From Chlorocebus sabaeus (Eukaryota; Chordata; Mammalia; Primates; Cercopithecidae): a stretch of DNA of 64,000 bases. The notes below the pieces were generated by a model. That model had not been told where the DNA came from. It searched no databases and saw nothing but the letters and a program-made list of their open reading frames with translations. The stretch is from NCBI RefSeq assembly GCF_047675955.1, contig NC_132915.1, positions 1,153,001-1,217,000 on the forward strand, read 5' to 3'. The position numbers and the translations under genes are program-made. Position 1 is the first letter of the stretch. The number at the start of each line of letters is the position of its first letter. Shown piece after piece: positions 32,611-44,079 of this stretch.

Positions 32611-34518
32611 AATGTAACATTGTCACTCCATAATAGACTATAATTAATCAAGAAGTTGTTTTTAGAATATTTATTTTGTAACATTCAAGTCTCAAAATAA
32701 AAAAAGAACTTGCTTCTGGGCACATGTTAAACATGTTATCTTTTTAAATTAATTTAGGTAAATAAAAACACATATAAGTTTAATAAATCACTTTTACATA
32801 TTTGCTTTAGTCTGATTGGCAGTATTGCCTTTTTAGATTTGTAATATTGCTAAGCTAAAACACTTGGGTCATGCTGTTTAGAAGAACCTCTGCAGTTTTG
32901 GCCCAGCTAACCAAATATCTAAGGATACACGAGGTTAGTAAAATAAAAAAACATGCCAACTGGAACAGGCATGCTGCCACATGGGTTAGTCTAACAGTTC
33001 TGCACAGTGCTCAAAATACACCAAAGGAACCTCATTAAAAAAATAAAGAGTATAAACAAATAAAGTCGAAGGCAATGTAAGGCTTACATTTCAACTTGAG
33101 TCCAAAGAAATAACGTTCTCTAACTATTATACTAAAGCTACTTTGTTTAGTTTTAATTTTTGAAAAATCTACTGCATTAAAAGAATAAAGAATTTACTTT
33201 TGTTAAAGCTCGATCATTAGTGTAATAATTAGGCAGCTACTGATTTTCTGGGGGTTTCCTTTCTAGGAGTCTCAGAGAAGAAAGGGACAGCTTTTTTGGT
33301 CAGCATTTTGAAATAAAAATTGTGTACCAGGTAGAGTTTTTGGTCTTCCATCTGTGACTTAGGAAAGGAGGAGATTAGAAAGCATGACTTATTTTATCCT
33401 TATTGCTCTTCCCATTCTTTCAGCATTCTAATGAGCTAACAAGATTCGAAAAGGGAGCTCGGACTTTGGCTCGAGTCGCCTGAGGACACACTGACCAGTC
33501 CATTTCCTACACCCCAGGAAAGACGGCGCAGTGATCTGTTTCACCTACAGACGTTCGTGGAAAACACCTGTGCTCGAGACTGTGCTCTCAACTCTGCAGA
33601 CACAGCAGCCCACATGTGGAAGGGCATGACTGTCCTCAAAGCTGGCTCTGTCCGTTCCCCGGTGTCCGGCTGGGTGTTCTGTCGGAGAGTCGTGATTGTG
33701 CAGATGAGGGCAACTTGCCCTTGTTGCACAACCAGGCAAAGCTACTGTGGGCTTTAAACAGTGTGATCTGGTGGGGGATCTCTCCACTCTCCACCAGGGA
33801 GTGAAGGTGGTCACCATTCTCTCTGCCACCCGCAACTTTAGCCTTTAGGGACCAGTGACTGTGAAGGCTGCTGGAGCACCCTCCAGTAAGAGATGTCTCC
33901 GTGTCCTCTCCTCATGGGCCTAGGGCTTCATCAGTATGTGAAACAGGTGAGGTAAACGGTTAGACGATGACAGTACGTGAAGCAGGTTAGTTAGGTGGTT
34001 ACATGAGAAAAACAAGGCTATTAGACTTCGGAGGGACCCAACCGCAGTTCACCATCAGAGACAGTTGGTGGTAGAGCTGCTGCTTCCCGGAACCTTCCTA
34101 CACCAGGCAGTTGTGACGGGAAGGGCCGAGCAAGGTTGCTGCCTGTTATTTTACTGACTTTGTTTGCAGGTTTTTCATTCAGGTAAATTATGCACACATT
34201 TCAGATATACAGTGTATTTGCCCCTCCAGATGTGGTTGAAATAAACAACTCATTGTCTTCTCTTATTCTAGAGCACATGTACTTGATTCAACAAATACTC
34301 AAAGACTTATTCAGTTTTCAGTAGCCGTTTCATAGTTTTTCCCTAACTTATTAACAATGGCTACTCAGTTTTATTAAATGTCTATTTAGGAAGCTGGCAG
34401 TGTAATGTACTTTTTCTACCTTACTTTGGAGGTATAACATATGTATATGGTATGTTATGAAGATTCCTTATGTTGAACCATTTTTGAAGTCTTAGGAGAT
34501 GCCCTAGGGAGTTGCCTT
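32611..34518. other. Repeat-poor unassigned stretch
   Basis: 1.9 kb without assignable repeats. 32640-33420 is AT-rich. 33440-34140 is balanced and contains overlapping opposite-strand frames (96 codons at 33545-33835, minus) without motifs. Confidence 0.4.
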
Positions 34519-34910
34519 TGTTCATTGTCTGTTGTTATAACTCAATACCACAGACTGGGTAATTTATAAAGAATAGAGGTTTATTTAGCTCTTGGTTCTG
34601 GAAGCTGGGAACATCCAGGGTTCATAGGTTGGCATCTGGTGAGGGTCTTTTTGCTGTGTTATCCCACTGCAGAAAGGTGGGAGGGCAAGCCAGTGAGGGC
34701 AAAAAAAGAGAAAGCAGGAGAGTCCAGGTTCACTTTATAGCAACCCACTCTCTTGGTAACTACCCCACTCCTACAGTAACAACATCAACCCACGCAGGCT
34801 CTACCTTCATGATCCAATCCCCTCTAGTTAGGCTGCACCTGCCAACACTGCCACATTGGCTACCCAGTGTCCACATGAATTTTGGAGCCACAAACACCCA
34901 AACCATAGCA
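34519..34910 (-). mobile_element. MSTD/MLT1A-like (MaLR) solo LTR, antisense
   Basis: 'gttgttataactcaatacca', 'cagactgggtaatttataaa', 'gatccaatcccctctagtta' and 'acaaacacccaaaccatagc' give the antisense MaLR order. A 105-codon frame (34629-34946, +) is a by-product. Confidence 0.82.
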
Positions 34911-35448
34911 GGAGCCGTGGTGTGTAATCATGTCGTATACTTCTGAATTTCATTTGCAGATACTTTATTTAGAATTTTTGCATTCGTATTAATTTGAAAT
35001 GTTTGACTTAGAATTTGTATTTAGAAGTGGAATTAACCTGTAGTGTTAGTCTGTCTTTATCTGATTTGTGTGTCATGCATAGCTTTGAAAATGAACTGGG
35101 AAGCCCTTTATCCTTCTCAGTGGCCTTGAGTAGCACAGCAGTGATCTGTTTTCCTCAGTCATTGACTGAGGCTTGGTCTTTGCTTCTGCAGAATGAGAAC
35201 CACAGATCTTTTCTGCTTTCAGAACTGCTGTGAAGATCAAATGCACATGAAAATATTTTTCAAATTCTGACATGCGATACAAATGTTGTTAAAATAATTA
35301 TTACTTGCGTTCTAAATCCAAAGTTTAAATTGTTTTTCTGTTTATGGTTGTATTGCATCCAAATACTCTATTTTTCCTTTATTCTTTCATTTTCTATGTA
35401 CTTTGCAAGTTTTGGAAATTGACTTGGAAATTCAGTATAATTAAGAGC
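34911..35448. other. Unassigned sequence
   Basis: No gene or repeat recognised. Confidence 0.4.
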
Positions 35449-35449
35449 T

Positions 35450-35717
35450 CAGCTTTGGGAGGCCGAGGTAGGCAAGGTCAGGAGTTCGAGACCAGCCTGG
35501 CCAACATGATGAAACTCTGTCTCTACCAAAAATACAAAAATTAGCCAGGCGTGGTGGCAGGTACCTGTAATCCCAGCTACATGGGAGGCTGAGGCTTGAG
35601 AATCACCTGAACTTGGGAGGCAGAGGTTGCAGTGAGCCAAGACTGTACCACTGCACTCCAGTCTGGGTGACAGAATGAGACTTTGTCTCAAAAAACAAAA
35701 AACAAAAAACACAAAAA
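35450..35717 (+). mobile_element. 5'-truncated AluS-like, sense
   Basis: Starts inside the left monomer at 'cagctttgggaggccgaggt', missing roughly the first 35 bases. It continues through the linker to 'ctccagtctgggtgacagaa' and a patterned (CAAAAAA)n tail. It lies directly upstream of a MIR. Confidence 0.92.
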
Positions 35718-35719
35718 AA

Positions 35720-35900
35720 CTCAGACTTCAATCTTTGCCTCTGACACGTATTAGTTTTGTGACCTTTGTTCCAATCACTAAATATTTTTAAGCCTCAGTT
35801 TCTTTGTGTATGAAATGGGGACAATGAAACCTACCTGATGGGGTAGTTGTGAGGGTTAAGACATTTTGATCCCCCTCTTAAGCATACTTGTAAACTAAGT
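35720..35900 (+). mobile_element. MIR SINE, sense
   Basis: 'agttttgtgacctttgttcc', 'aagcctcagtttctttgtgt', 'atgaaatggggacaatgaaa' and 'ggggtagttgtgagggttaa' make one of the clearest MIRs in the window. The tRNA-like promoter end is missing or eroded. Confidence 0.88.
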
Positions 35901-35913
35901 TAGCTATTATTAC

Positions 35914-37556
35914 TGTTATGGGATTCTTGGGGTGTTGTTTTGCCAGTTGGAAACCTTCGTGGCCAGTGACTCCTTTGCCTGAGTTTTGTTCAGGCCTGCT
36001 GGGTTCATTTGGCCCACTCAACCTGGCAGGCTATGCTCAGCTAGCCCTGTTGAACTGGATCCCATGCTGGCCAAGGGCGAGCCAGGCACGGAGTGGTGAG
36101 GGATGTGTGGGCGAGTGTGGGGTCCAGCCACTGTGCACAGCCAGGCATGCTGGCTGTGTGGGGTGGGCAGCTCCAGGCACCAGCATGGGTGCTGGCTCCC
36201 TGCAAGGCTGCAGCTGGGCCAGGAGTGCCACAAGCAGCTTCCACCGTGGTTGGCACTGAGGAACACCATGGTACCTGGAAGCCTGGAGACACCAGGAACT
36301 GCAGAGCCCCAAAGAAGGTGTCATAGCCCTGGCTCGGAGCTCCTAGGTCTGGGCTCCCTGAGGGTTGCAGCTCTTCTTTCCTTTTTGTTGCTGAAAAGGG
36401 GCATGTTTCAGTTGTTTGTGTTACAGCTCTTTTAGCCCTGCCATTTGGCAGGTCTCGAGTTCCCGTCCTGCATTCAAGAAGAATGAGGCATGTAGACAAG
36501 CAGAGGCTGAGCAAGGTGAAGGGAGTTGTATTGACCTACAGAACACCTCAGAGACACCCACACTGGGTGGCTCCTCTCCACTGGGCAGTGTTCAGCTCAC
36601 AGAAAGGAGGCCCTGGAGTGGGTGGCTCCTCTCCACTGGGCAGTGTTCAGCTCTCAGAAAGGAGGCCCTGGAGTGGGTAGCTCTTCTCCACTGGGCAGTG
36701 TTCAGCTCTCAGAAAGGAGGCCCTGGAGTGGGTAGCTCCTCTCTGCAGCTGGTCCTCCTGTTGTGTCTTAGGGTCTGGCTAAGTCCAGGGTTTTATGGGC
36801 CTCAGAGGGGAGGAAGTGCATGCTGATTGGTCCATGGGCAGCCATGGGCCCTGGAAAAAGTACCACAAGTTCCCACTTCTGTCTGTGGGACTGGCAGTCC
36901 CACTCCCAGGCTTCAAGTCCTCCTGAACTTGAAGGTGGGGCTTCACCAAGGACCTGACCCCTTCTGCCCAGGAGCCTGTTTGCCTCTTTCCACCATTCAT
37001 GATATCCAGGCTGTTGGTGCCAAGGTGCTCCTGCAGGCCAGCAGTGAGCTGTCTTCAGCTCTCCACTCAGCCTCCCTCCCACACGCCTCAGCATCCAAAG
37101 TGGGGAGGGAGACACGGCAGCAGGGAGCTGGTGGTACACATACCAGGCTGGGTGCAGGGAGAGTGGGTGCAGAGAGAATGGGCACAGGGAGCAGGGAGAG
37201 GCCAGGCAGCAGGAGCAGACACTTCCATGCCTGCCCGGACATGGGGGCCTTCCCAGGTCCCTGAGAGTGCAGAGATGTCTGGGTCTGCAGTGACAGCTTG
37301 GGTGGCTGCAGCTGTGCCCTGGGTGGGGCTCCTGCTTGCTCCTGGCCCCCAAGAGCACAGGGAGGCATGAGTCCACAGCCTGACTTGGGCAGCTGCAGCT
37401 GCATCTGCATCCAGCAGGGCGGGGCTCCTGCCTGCTCCTGGCTCCTGTGGGCTCTGTGGGGCATGTAGCCCAGCTGCACCTCCCGCTGCAGCCGGCGTCC
37501 TGGCAGCAGCTGCTCCGGGTGGGCCACTGCTGCCATCATTCCTATCAATAATAACA
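35914..37556 (-). mobile_element. Long solo ERV (class I-like) LTR, antisense, subfamily not assigned
   Basis: The ends are TG...CA ('tgttatgggattcttggggt' at left, 'cctatcaataataaca' at right), with a possible 4-bp target duplication ttac/ttat. Read on the minus strand there is a CCAAT motif followed by 'cataaaaccctggactt', a CCAAT-TATA promoter near 36830-36790. Next comes a 55-bp tandem array, then 'aaaagagctgtaacac', comparable to the R/U5 motif of LTR12-type LTRs. The U3 side (about 37320-37500) holds two ~96-bp repeats rich in 'ggggctcctgc'. No gag/pol/env remnant is adjacent. Frames up to 204 codons on the minus strand are Ala/Pro/Ser-rich low-complexity reads. Its 1.64 kb length is unusual and partly due to these repeats. 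Confidence 0.65.
36571..36745. repeat. 55-bp tandem repeat inside the ERV LTR
   Basis: The motif 'ctcctctccactgggcagtg' and variants recurs at 36571, 36626, 36681 and (partial) 36736, an exact 55-bp period, with 'gaaaggaggccctggagtgg' between. The copies differ by only a few substitutions. Confidence 0.95.
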
Positions 37557-39354
37557 TTATTTTTGTAGATTGACTCTGAATTGCTTGAGAGCTGGGATGG
37601 GTATGACTTTTGACTTACTAAGAAGCTTATTAATATCCTATCGTTAGTAGGGGGAAAGGATTTCAATTCCAGGTTTCTCACCTGTGGCATTCTGATATAC
37701 ACTAAATATTATTTTTCTAGTAAATTTGCAGTTTAGCTACTACAAGTTTTGTGATTCTTAGCCATTTGGGGAAGAATTTGATGACTTTCTCATAGTTTGG
37801 TGCTCTGGAATTTGAAACGCACAGGCAAATATTTAGAGCCGTGTTATTACATTCAGGCACTACCTCAACTAGCACCTTCATTGAAAGAGGGGGAAAAAGA
37901 GATCTTGAAAAGTTTTAGTTTCTTTCCTCCAGCTATGCATCCTTCCTGCTAATCAGTCCTGACTGATTATATCTATGACCCAGATGTCCCCAAAGCAGGG
38001 CCCAGCATGACAGAAAATGAAGCAAATCAAGGAACGTTGCTTTTTTCTCGAGGCCAGTCATACCCCAAACTCTCACAAGCAGGATCTGGACTCACAGCCC
38101 ACCACAGAAAGTTGATTTTCCAGAAAAATTTTACAGGGGAATTTATTCTTATTTCTCAAATAAACCCGAGGACAAGCTATGCCATTTCCACTTGGTGCAC
38201 AGTCAGAGTAGCTGACCGCAAAGGGCAAACCTAAACCTTTCAGATGCGTTTTCTTAGCAAGCACTTTACCTCAGGCTTAGCCTTTGTGGTTATTTCCGCG
38301 TTTGGATCAAGCCAGCGTGTTCCGAGCCACAGTGTTGACAGAGGGCCTCGTTTCTGATCATTTACCCGAGTGGAAAATCATACGATTCCTGTAATGAGCA
38401 GTCTAGAAAAATAGCAGCGAACAGATGTGTCTTCTGTGACCAGGAAGTTTGAAGCCTGGCGGACTCTCCTTCTGTGACCAGGAAGTTTGAAGCCTGGCAG
38501 ACTCTCCTTCTGTGACCAGGAAGTTTGAAGCCTGGCAGACTCCCTTGAGGAGTGAGGGACATCTTGCGAGACGTGTGTGCAGAAATGCTTGACTGTAAAG
38601 CAGTTCACAGGGACGGAGGCAACTGCAGTCACGTAATTGCTGTTTTTCTTCAACAGTTTACGTCAAGTAAGGAAGGCTATTTTAGTGTGGCTATATGACC
38701 AGCCAAATGATGGTTTTATCTCCCTGGTTTCCATCCAAAGCATCTAAAATATTGTATTTTTGACCTGGTGACAAAGTTGTTGGTTATAATTGCCCCTCCT
38801 TCACCTCAACCTTCATATCTGTCTTAACTTGGAAAGTTTTGAGGGATTTTGGTGATCATTTTGGTGGCATAAGTAAGGTATTTAAGTGTGCAAACCTTTT
38901 GTGAACATCATTAGTTGCCAGTGCAGGAGGCAGCTTGCATCAGCTCTCACCGGCTCATGAGAGCTGGCTGCATCTCCTCCCAAACCTATGCTCAGTGTAG
39001 CCATTTTGGTAGCTTGACATTGGCCATAGTGGGAGTATTTACGCATGGGAATCAGTGGATGCTACAAACCATCCCCCAGGAGAGTTGTCGTCAAACATTT
39101 CCTGGCCCTCTGCCTCCTATAATATTTTTCAAGACTTGATCAGCTGAGGCTGGGCTGCTATTCTAAGACGTTTGCTTCTTGGACTCCACAATCTATGAAG
39201 ATGGCTTCTTGGAAATATCCTTCCTTGGAAAAGGAGATGAGTTTTATTTTGGTGGTGGGCATGTGGCTTCCTGCCTCCATTTACCTTTCACTGGATAATT
39301 ACACCCCTACTTCCACCTTCTGTTTGCGCATCATTTCATCACATAGCATCTGGG
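37557..39354. other. Repeat-poor unassigned stretch
   Basis: 1.8 kb without secure interspersed repeats except the 38-bp tandem array at 38432-38543. Small frames of 60-91 codons follow that array or are random. Confidence 0.4.
38432..38543. repeat. 38-bp minisatellite, about three copies
   Basis: 'ttctgtgaccaggaagtttg' starts at 38432, 38470 and 38508, period 38. The copies are nearly identical (for example 'cctggcggactc' against 'cctggcagactc'). Confidence 0.95.
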
Positions 39355-39450
39355 ATGCTAAGTTAAATAAACCAGATATAGAAACAGAAATAGTACATGA
39401 TCTCACTTGCATGCAGAATCTTAAAAAAAAAAAAAGAAAGAAAAGGTCAG

Positions 39451-39770
39451 GGCCGGGGCGGTGGCTCATGCCTGTAATCCCAGCACTTTGGGAGGCCAAG
39501 GTTGGCAGATCACGAGGTCAGGAGATCTAGACCATCCTGGCTAATACGGTGAAACCCTGTCTCTACTAAAAATACAAAAAAAATAGCCGGGCGAGGTGGC
39601 GGGCGCCTGTAGTCCCCGCTACTTGGGAGGCTGAGGCAGGAGAATTGCTTGAACCCGGGAGGCAGAGCTTGCAGTGAGCCGAGATTACGCCATTGCACTC
39701 CAACCTGGGTGACAGAGCAAGACTCTGTCTCAAAAAAAAAAAAAGAAAAAAAAAAAAAAAGGAAAGGGAA
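39451..39770 (+). mobile_element. Full-length AluY-like, sense
   Basis: 'ggccggggcggtggctcatg' start. Y-type positions 'gaccatcctggctaatacgg', 'ggcgggcgcctgtagtcc' and 'gcagagcttgcagtgagccg'. Long A tail with interspersed G, to about 39770. One of the two youngest Alus in the window. Confidence 0.93.
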
Positions 39771-39855
39771 AGAAAACAGGGGTTACCAGGTTTGGTGGGT
39801 TAGGAAATGGGAAGATGTAGGTGAAAGGACACGAAGTAGCAGATGCGTAGGATGA

Positions 39856-40193
39856 CCTCTAATCCCAGCACTTTGGGAGGCCGAAGCAGGCGGATCATGA
39901 GGTCAGGAGTTCAAGACCATCCTAGCCAACATGGTGAAACTCCGTCTCTACTAAAAATACAAAAAAAAAAAAAAAAAAAAAAATAGCTGGGCATGGTGGT
40001 GAGTGACTGTAATCCCAGCTACTTGGGAGGCTGGGGTAGGAGAATCACTTGAACCCAGGAGGTGGAGGTTGCAGTGAGCCGAGATCTCACCACTGCACTC
40101 CAGCCTGGGTGACAGAGTGAGACTCTGTCTCAAAACTAACTAACTAACTAAATAAATAAATAAAAATAAGAAAGAAAGAAAAAGAAACATCCA
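39856..40193 (+). mobile_element. 5'-truncated AluS-like, sense, with expanded linker and tail
   Basis: Begins in the left monomer at 'cctctaatcccagcactttg'. The middle A linker is a 23-base A run (39961-39983). The 3' tail is a mixed (AACT)n, (AAAT)n, (GAAA)n microsatellite (40135-40193). Confidence 0.92.
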
Positions 40194-40425
40194 AAGTGCA
40201 ACAGGCAGACACTGGTTAATGACAGCAAACTGCATTCAGGGTTTTTGCTAAATGAGTAGATTACAGCTGCTCTTGTCATGGGGGGTAAAATGGGTAACTA
40301 TGTGAGGTGTTGGATAAGTTAATTTGTTTACTATCATAACCATTTTACTATACATATGTGTGTATCTTATAACATCATATTGTACACTTCAAATATACAC
40401 AATAAAATTTATTAAAAAACAAAGA

Positions 40426-41204
40426 TTGGAGTTGCTGTTTCCATTTTATTACCACAAGAGCACAAACACTGGCAAGCAAAGCAGCTCTGAGGGAGTGGCC
40501 TCGAGGGATGGAGGAACGCCACCAGGGCCTGGTGACAGTGTCTCTCTTTTGAGGTCCTGTGTGAAGCCCACTCTTGCCACCGACTTTTCAGTTATGCGAT
40601 CCAGCATATTTCCTTCTTACTTAAGACATCCTGGGCCGGGTTTTCTATCACTATCTTCCAAAGGACCTTCTCTGGTATAACTGAGACTATTAACCCTGTT
40701 GTTAGTTGAAGGAAATCAACTCCAGGTTTCCATGACCTGGAATGACACAGTCTACTTTATTCATATCCATTTTATAAAAGACTAACAGCAATTCTTAGAT
40801 AATATCATTTATTCATTAATATCTATCAATCCTAATTTGGACACAAATGAAAGGGAGCCTGGAGAAACTTCAATGATGAACTCTTCATTTAATTTGTTGC
40901 TTGACTCTTCAGAAACAGGATGTGGTTCCAAGAAACAAGGAGCCTTTGGACAATCCTACAATTCATCAGTGGTGGCCTCTCATGACAAGCACTCTTAGGA
41001 TATTTGCAGAGCCCTCTAAGCCAAGGAAGAACATACTCTTTCTGCCATTGCCCAAATCCATGTGTCATTGAGCCCCATGGGGAAAACGCCCTTCTTTGAT
41101 CTACAGAGGACACTGTGTTAGTAACCACAGTGTAATTCCCTACAGTCTCATTATTGGGCAAGAAAGATGAGGCTAATTGGATTCATGCCCTTTCCCCAAC
41201 CCCA
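40426..41204. other. Unassigned sequence
   Basis: No gene or repeat recognised. A 118-codon frame (40324-40680) begins inside the L1M 3' end, and a 90-codon frame lies at 40889-41161 (minus). I see no evidence that either is functional. Confidence 0.4.
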
Positions 41205-41209
41205 GGTTT

Positions 41210-41620
41210 GCCAGCATGCAGTGTGACCTTGTGCAGTGCTTGGCACATGGCAGGTTCTCAAAAACTGTCAGCCAGGCACAGTGGCTCACACCTGGAATCC
41301 CAGCACTTTGGGAGGCCGAGGCGGGTGGATCACGAAGTCAGGAGATCGAGACCATCCCAGCTGACATGGTGAAACCCCGTCTCTACTGAAAACAAAAAAT
41401 TAGCCAGGCATGGTGGTGGGGGCCTGTAGTCCCAGCTACTCAGGAGGCTGAGGCAGGAGAATGATGTGAACCCGGGAGGCAGAGCTTGCAGTGAGGCAAG
41501 ATGGTGCCACTGCACTCCAGCCTAGGAGACAGAGCAAGACTCCGTCTTAAACAAACAAACAAACAAACAAACAAACAAACAAAAAAACTGTCAATAAGTG
41601 TGTTGGATGGAAAACCAATG
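41210..41620 (+). mobile_element. MIR/L2-type 3' end, sense, split by an Alu
   Basis: 'gtgcagtgcttggcacatgg' and 'caggttctcaaaaactgtca' precede the Alu, and 'ataagtgtgttggatgg' follows it. Together they restore the typical MIR/L2 3' end 'cctggcacatag...caataaatgttgg'. Confidence 0.6.
41271..41582 (+). mobile_element. Full-length AluY-like, sense, with (AAAC)n tail
   Basis: Complete dimer with 'gagcttgcagtgag' and 'ggcctgtagtcccagctact'. The tail is about eight AAAC units. Perfect target duplication aaaactgtca at 41261-41270 and again at 41584-41593. Confidence 0.94.
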
Positions 41621-42462
41621 AATAACTAAATTGCCTGATATAGTGAGCCCTCCAGGGTGCAAAAACAATGTATGTCTATTAGCCAGCAACATAGGTGCCA
41701 CTAATACTGAAACACTAGTATTAAATATTTATTTTAGCTTGTAAAGAATTAACGAACTGTTAGAACACAGGCACTTTATTCCATTGATTGTAACTTTGTT
41801 TATTTCCATTTTCACAGGAAGAAGATAACGTTCTTAGCCCACTCTTGGTGGAACAAATGCACTTAGCATCTCCGCTTCCTACGCTACTTCCAAACTCAAT
41901 TCTCTCCGGTGGCTGGTGATGCCCGCGTAAGATTACACGGCCAGGGCAGCTTTAGAGAAGAGCTGGCTGGCTTCCCTGGCTGAAAGTCACAGCAGTCTCA
42001 GTGCCAGTGAGGTCAAGGTAGTGAGTTTAAACCTGAACGAAGCAAGTAGTATCATTAAAGGAAAACTAAGAAAAGATTTCACTGTATCATGATCAGTCAC
42101 AGCAAACAACCCCAAACCTGGCTTTGCAGCTGGCAAGTCTATTTGCTTTGTCACAAGTAGACAGGGCAAGATACCACAAACCCCTTGTCATATCCTCCTG
42201 ATGAGGCTCAGGAATGGCATCTGAATCTGTAGAACGGGCACATTTTAGGTTGCAAGAACTCACCAGGAAAGCCCAAAGTAATAAACCAGGTCCTTCACAT
42301 TTCCTTTGATTATATAAGGATTTTCTTTCATGAGACCTTCGTGTTTCTGTCTTTACACTTGAAGACCCATGAAATCCTTGGAATCCAAAGGTTTTCCGTG
42401 GCCTTCAGATGAAACAGTTTTAAAAGGAGCAATATCACTGTTAATTCAATAACGGTACAGGT
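41621..42462. other. Unassigned sequence
   Basis: No gene or repeat recognised. Confidence 0.4.
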
Positions 42463-43350
42463 CAGAAGTTCTCAAACTTTCTCAGTTCCTGACTCCCTTA
42501 ATTTCCCAGTAAGTTTCCTCGTGACACTCAAGGCCAAAAGAAACACCCAATAGTTCCACTTATGAAGTAAGTCCAAACACCTTAATAATATTTATATTCT
42601 AACAACTCAGTAGCTGTTTGAAAAAATACGACACATAGACTGAAAGAAAAAAATAACATTTTATTTCATTCTTTAATAACCACAATTATTTATGGGATAT
42701 GTGAGCCTTTTGGCATTGCCTGACTTCCCAAATCTTGGAATCAGATTGACCATCTCCCCATCATTTCCTCTTCCACATTGGTTTTCATGCAGTACTGGCT
42801 TTTTATCACATAAACCACCGGAAATCTAGTTCTTACAAAGATATGATATCATCAGAAGGAATCAAGCATAATCTCATGTTGAAACTGTGAATTCTGCTCA
42901 GCTATTGGTTCACTGAGTGTCTGACAGATGTTAAGTAGCTTTGTATTTCCTTCAAAAATTTAAAATATTCTGTCGGTTGGGCACAGTGGCTGATGCCTGT
43001 AATCCCAGCACTTTGGGAGGTCGAAGCAGCCAGATCGCTTGAGCTCACAAGTTTGAGACCAGTCTGGGTAAAATGGTAAAACCTTGTCTCTACATAAAAC
43101 AAACAAACAAACAAAATAGCCAGGTGCGGTGGTTGTGCCTATAGTCCCAGGTACTCAGTAGGCTGAGATGGGAGGATCACTTGAGTTCAGGAGGCATAGG
43201 TTGCAGTGAGCCGAGGTCATGCCACTGCACTCCAGCCTGGTTGACAGAGTGAGACTCTGTCTCAACAACAACAACAAAAAAGTCTGTCATATTCTTGGAT
43301 CTTTACTGCAGCAACTTTGGGTGCCTTGACACACAGTTTAAGAACCACAG
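42463..43350. mobile_element. hAT-type DNA transposon relic split by an Alu
   Basis: Left terminus 'cagaagttctcaaact' (42463) and right terminus 'agtttaagaaccacag' (43335-43350) are inverted repeats of one another with few changes. The flanking eight bases are gtacaggt and gcataagc: four identical positions and four transitions, as expected of a decayed 8-bp hAT target duplication. The ~580 bp of element sequence outside the Alu are A/T-rich without a transposase frame, so it is non-autonomous. Confidence 0.75.
42975..43280 (+). mobile_element. AluS/J-like, sense, inside the hAT relic
   Basis: Dimer from 'ggttgggcacagtggctgat' to an (AAC)n tail. Target duplication tctgtc at 42969-42974 and 43283-43288. 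The linker is (AAAC)n. Confidence 0.92.
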
Positions 43351-43839
43351 GCATAAGCAATATTAATAAACACCATTGGTTCATCATTAACGGTGACAAT
43401 CTTTATCATCCTTAAGTAGTTATTTTGAAAACTGTGCTTCCTTGTGTTTTTCTTTGATATCTAAATGTTCTGAACGCCTGTAATATTTTTTTTCAAAACT
43501 TCCACTCTATTGGTACCTAGGGTCAACACAAGTAGTTTTCTGTCTCTTATAGTTTTGAGGACCTCATCCATATTTAAGCATGAACAGGTTAACTTTTGTC
43601 ATTAATGTTCATGCTTTTCATAAAAGACTAGGTGGAGAAGTTGTTGAACTCAATTGAATTAGTAATGGAACCATGATGGACCCGGTAGAGAATGAGTAGC
43701 AGAAGAAGGAGAGTAGTGAGATGTGGGAGGAATTGACCTTTAAGTGGAAGGAGAATTAGGAATCCTCATTCACCCTACAACACTGAACTCCTGAGTAACG
43801 TCCCCAGCGAGGCTTCCTGCATCCTGCCCCTTGGAGGAA
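43351..43839. other. Unassigned sequence
   Basis: No gene or repeat recognised. Confidence 0.4.
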
Positions 43840-43995
43840 CCACTTTGTGCTGACCCCATCACATCCCTCGTGCTGCACTACAGCTGCTGGCTCCCCTCCA
43901 GCCTCGCCCCTACCTGGAGCTCTTAGGAAGCTGGGGCTATTCTGTCCTTTGTCTTTGTTATCCAAGAACCAAGCACAATTCCTCACCATGCCTGA
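43840..43995 (+). mobile_element. Possible L2 3' fragment, sense
   Basis: 'cacatccctcgtgctgcact' and 'cctggagctcttaggaagct', then 'gtcctttgtctttgttatcc' and 'agaaccaagcacaattcctc', loosely follow the L2 3' end. Low similarity. Confidence 0.35.
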
Positions 43996-44079
43996 CTAGA
44001 TGAATCACCATATTAATAATAAGAACTAGAAGAGTTTTTTAAAAATGGTGCAGAGTGTTGAAGGGGAAGTAATGTTTAG

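Larger units (their letters stand above)
39355..40425 (+). mobile_element. L1M 3' end, sense, split by two Alus
   Basis: The L1 pieces are 39355-39450 ('atagtacatgatctcacttg', 'catgcagaatcttaaaa'), 39771-39855 ('ggttaccaggtttggtgggt') and 40194-40425. The last piece includes 'gggtaactatgtgaggtgtt' and 'catattgtacacttcaaata' and a terminal 'aaatttattaaaaaac'. They are consecutive parts of one old L1M 3' end, which dates both Alus as younger. Confidence 0.8.

Noticed and set aside
33541..33835. Opposing frames in a balanced-GC stretch, considered as a possible exon
   Set aside because: Both strands are open to a similar extent. I see no convincing splice sites or family resemblance.
36041..37702. 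Large overlapping frames (up to 204 codons) on both strands
   Set aside because: They coincide with the GC-rich, internally repeated ERV LTR. They overlap each other in different frames and show no protein family features.
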